Source: Sipunculus nudus (lineage: Eukaryota; Annelida; Sipuncula; Golfingiida; Sipunculidae). Taken from it: a stretch of DNA of 64,000 nt. A program made the position numbers and the translations under genes. Every line of letters starts with the position of its first letter. Position 1 is the stretch's first letter. The notes beneath the pieces are model-generated. The model did no database searches. It saw only the letters and a list, made by a program, of their open reading frames with translations, and was not told the origin of the DNA. Below are positions 61,091 through 64,000 of the stretch, piece by piece. The stretch spans positions 30,614,714 through 30,678,713 of the forward strand of contig CM049320.1 of the NCBI GenBank assembly GCA_026874595.1, read 5' to 3'.

Positions 61091-61095
<5 letters not shown>
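60917..61095. mobile_element. pogo/Tigger-like MITE, degraded
   Basis: About 179 bp with a decayed left end (TATAAAAACTTCTCCTAACG) and a right end that reads inward TAGTAAAACCTCG. Repeated ACGACC words inside resemble the MITE at 25031. (TA)n arrays lie on both sides. Confidence 0.5.
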
Positions 61096-61154
<59 letters not shown>

Positions 61155-61155
61155 G

Positions 61156-61220
<65 letters not shown>
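61094..61220. repeat. long (TA)n array with ACATA/TGTATA interruptions
   Basis: More than 120 bp, with symmetrical ACAT and ATGT interruptions that make it strongly self-complementary. Confidence 0.97.
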
Positions 61221-61221
<1 letters not shown>

Positions 61222-61748
61222 AATATATATAGTGACAAAGTATTTACTGAGGTATTTAATAACACGTGAATAACTGTTTCCATATAAGTACGTTTTTGCT
61301 AATTAGCTAACTGGCCTGCCCGTAACCAGTGAAGCAAGTTGGGTCATGCCCTAGGCAGGTGTTAGTATTAAATTATTCAGGTAAAGGGTATCCTGTGTTT
61401 GTAATGTGTGTGTTATAAATGGTCAGTTTATCAGACACTACAGTTTATAGAGAGAGGTCAACAGAAGGAGAGTCAGTGTCAATGGACAGAAGGAAAAATA
61501 TTGAGATAGAGGTGTCAGAATAAAGCAACACATCTTTAGGCACCAGAGTCAGTAAGAAACGTTTTCTTTTTGTAAGAAGATCATTTATTTGTGACTAGAT
61601 CCATCAATCAAGGAATTGTAACAATTGTAACATAAAAGTAATATTGATAAACATTTTGTCAAACATCAAGAAGTGTACTCAAGTTTACCAGCTGAAGATA
61701 GGGAACTAACCCCAACCATTTTGGTGACCAAGTAACCCAACCACTTAG

Positions 61749-61751
<3 letters not shown>

Positions 61752-61789
<38 letters not shown>
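61752..61789. repeat. (CA)n microsatellite
   Basis: About 19 CA units followed by a short TA run. Confidence 0.97.
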
Positions 61790-61792
<3 letters not shown>

Positions 61793-61799
61793 TATATAT

Positions 61800-61846
61800 A
61801 CGAACTTTCGAAGCGCACAGGCTTCTTCGTCTTTGAAAGCTCGTGT
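61800..61846 (-). other. hammerhead-like hairpin, degraded
   Basis: On the minus strand ACGAGCTTTC and GAAAGTTCGT form a long outer stem. Inside are GACGA, a perfect 5-bp stem GAAGC/GCTTC with a CTGTGC loop, and GAAA. The order GACGA-stem-GAAA matches the hammerhead core layout, but the leading CT of the core is replaced by AA. It is probably a decayed Penelope-type terminal motif. Confidence 0.35.
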
Positions 61847-61929
61847 GTAAATAAGCAAGTTAGTTTATCTAAAAGGCGTCACTCTTTCTCTTTACTGACA
61901 TATCTACTACAGACTAAAAAGGCTATACC

Positions 61930-61976
61930 ATATATATATATACACATGTATATGTATATATATATACATGTATGTG
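61930..61976. repeat. palindromic TA/CATG-rich stretch
   Basis: ACACATGTATATGTATATA-type sequence that is nearly self-complementary. Confidence 0.7.
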
Positions 61977-62319
61977 TGATGGTTATCTGCAAAACATTAT
62001 CAAACTATATAAGGTATTCTCTGCTCTTTAAGAACACAAAAACTCAGACCATTCACGTATATATTTAGGCCTATAATATAACACACAAAAATATATGTAT
62101 AGGTAACTAGGCACAGGTGCGCCTTTTAGCAGTTATGTAAAAGCAACAGGTGCGTACTTGGTGACCGCATTTAATTAGGCAACTACAATACACCACCGCG
62201 CAAGAGGCAAAGTTATAAGTGCCGTTCTTTCAGGTCAATAGATTTTGTACGGATACAGATCATCTTTGACACAATATTAAAAGTGAAAAATTAAAAATAT
62301 AATTAAGAAATTAAAAATA

Positions 62320-62653
62320 TGCATTCTTAGGAATACAAGCCTCCGCCATGTGGGAGGTTCCTTTTGTGAGAGGTTCCCAATACCGTGTTTGCATTCTCTA
62401 AGTTGGTCCATATTCCCAGGTTCATTCATGCATAAGTGACTTTACGTTGTGAATATTCCTTGATGACGAGGTGCAATCTGGATCATGTGCCGGATACACA
62501 CCATATCTAACCGATTATCCATAGCCCCATTTCAGAAATGCCCTGCACATTTCACGAGATTACGTTCAGCATTGCGTTAGTTGTGTTGTGAACTACACCC
62601 CCCCCCCCCCCAACACACAAACGGGGATTAAGGCATATCCTCCAGGCGGAGGC
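62320..62653 (+). mobile_element. dispersed 0.3-kb repeat family, copy 5
   Basis: Both 9-bp arms are perfect (GCCTCCGCC at 62339-62347, GGCGGAGGC at 62645-62653). 334 bp, with a C14 tract at 62598-62611 before the CACAAAC block. With copy 1 this defines the full-length element. Confidence 0.75.
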
Positions 62654-62659
62654 AACACT

Positions 62660-64000
62660 AGCCGAGTGAGGGAGGGAAACCTAAATTTATGCAGAAATTT
62701 CATTCTGATGTTTGAGATTCAGATAAAATCACATTCTTGTATGCGTTGTCCACACCAGCTTATTTATTAGTATCAGCGGTATACGTCGAAAAAAAAAAAC
62801 AAAAACCAACCAGTGATATAGGTTTTACGCTCCTCATGAGCAGCAATACACTGTTGTCGTCCCATGGCTCCTTCGTTTTAACCGCTGCTCTGTATATAAA
62901 GATTCTCCGGGTTCTACCACCAGAAATGACACAGAGCGGAAAATCATAATCAGACCAATGAAACAGTAGTATCGCATCGTGCATCCAGCTTCAAAATTTT
63001 ATAATACAATACCCGCTGCCTTGTTCTGATTACACCGTTTCCGGCACAGGCCCAAGAATCGGACTTATGAGAGCGGGTGTCGAAATTATTTGTTCAGTGC
63101 CAGCTCTGGTTTTGGTAAAACAACAGCGTACATTTTTATATGTGCCAAGACACCCCTTTGATAAGGTAAAGCCCGTAAAGCAGCCTTTTGGGGTCATAAC
63201 GTTCTATGGGCCATAGTCAGCATTTTGACATATACGCCCATGACACGTACTGTAGTGAAAGGAACCACCCACGTCTTTAAAAACAAACTCTACAATATTT
63301 CCTCAAGCCAACAGATTTAACCGGGATTTCCCAGTACATAGACGGATTTTTAGTGGGCGCTGCGCCTCTCTTTTTCGATTAAAACAAATAAAACTGAAAA
63401 AAATACAATATACACAAATATTTTTTTTCATACATTTCTGCAAGCTTAAGTTATGTATAAGGTCTACCAGGCCTTTCGGTACACCTGTTTACCCATGCTT
63501 AGGTGCTGAGCTCGCCCTAGTCTATAGGATTCTGTATCCGCCCCAGGCGGGCTGGCCTTGACAGGCTCCATCATACGGAAAGTTCACACGTTCTCGATCT
63601 TTTGCTTAAAAGTGCCGCATGGCAAGAACAACTTATTTTACTCATAACAGTTCTACACTATAACAGTACCTATACACGGAGACACTGTATATCGCAAACT
63701 TCAAGGAGTCGGCCGTCAGAACCCTCCACCCCATAAAGCGCACTAAAATGACGTCATAATCAGCGGTTAAAATTTACTTCTATTCAAGCACGGTAAGGAC
63801 AACAGGATATGAAGTACTAGTATTAATCATGCTAGCTTACTCTTCATGAATCAGTTCTATGATCCTTCATTTAAAATTGCCTTAAATCATATAAATATAG
63901 GTTTTTTAAGGGGTCCTGTGTCACATGCTATAGGAGGGCAAATTTTTTTTGTTATCTTCGATCATTATCGTATTATTATACGATTATATATGATGTCAGT
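62660..64000. other. right edge, nothing recognised
   Basis: A single CRE palindrome (63749-63756) and short open frames without coding signature. No clear repeat apart from a short A tract near 62790. Confidence 0.5.

Overview
The window looks like low-GC nuclear DNA from a protostome invertebrate, most likely a marine mollusc or another lophotrochozoan. One complete gene is certain: a single-exon innexin (46827-48017, +), a protostome-type gap-junction protein whose first extracellular loop has the CWCPA signature that I associate with lophotrochozoan members. Very long (TA)n, (TAA)n and (TC)n arrays, many diverged dispersed repeats and the absence of dense ORFs rule out a prokaryote or an organelle.

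Layout. Positions 1 to about 11 kb are AT-rich but almost free of microsatellites. They hold a few short, splice-bounded open frames that could be exons of an unrecognised gene. A GC-richer, promoter-like stretch lies at 11.2-12.0 kb. From 12 kb onward the DNA is dominated by repeats: (TA)n arrays, diverged local duplications (13.0-14.2 kb), a Penelope-type remnant with a recognisable hammerhead ribozyme on the minus strand (17.3 kb), a 28-bp minisatellite (18.5-18.95 kb), a TTGGTT/AACCAA-rich element with a nested tRNA-derived SINE (19.8-20.5 kb), and a 0.4-kb tandem duplication (22.8-23.6 kb). Five copies of a roughly 0.3-kb repeat with GCCTCCGCC/GGCGGAGGC arms are spread over 27.8-62.7 kb. 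Three copies of one tRNA-derived repeat family and one SINE of another family lie between 33 and 59 kb. Several short TA-flanked elements with CAGTGAAACCTC-like ends (pogo/Tigger-like MITEs) sit against (TA)n or (TAA)n arrays.

The innexin exon begins after a good acceptor at 46774. Its ATG has an upstream in-frame stop and a strong Kozak context, and two perfect TGACGTCA (CRE) palindromes flank it. Downstream there is another CRE pair (50.67-50.70 kb). An 80-bp tandem array follows (52.33-52.66 kb), in which each unit carries an octamer, a DR1-like nuclear-receptor site and E-boxes. Other possible gene starts are a GC-rich 95-nt coding exon at 24501-24595 and a two-exon gene beginning at 59.15-59.81 kb. 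Neither was identified by family.

I found no viral or bacterial operon, no CRISPR array and no canonical tRNA or rRNA gene. The best candidates for something not routinely annotated are the hammerhead ribozyme, the transcription-factor-site minisatellite, and the association of the pogo-like MITEs with TA-rich arrays.
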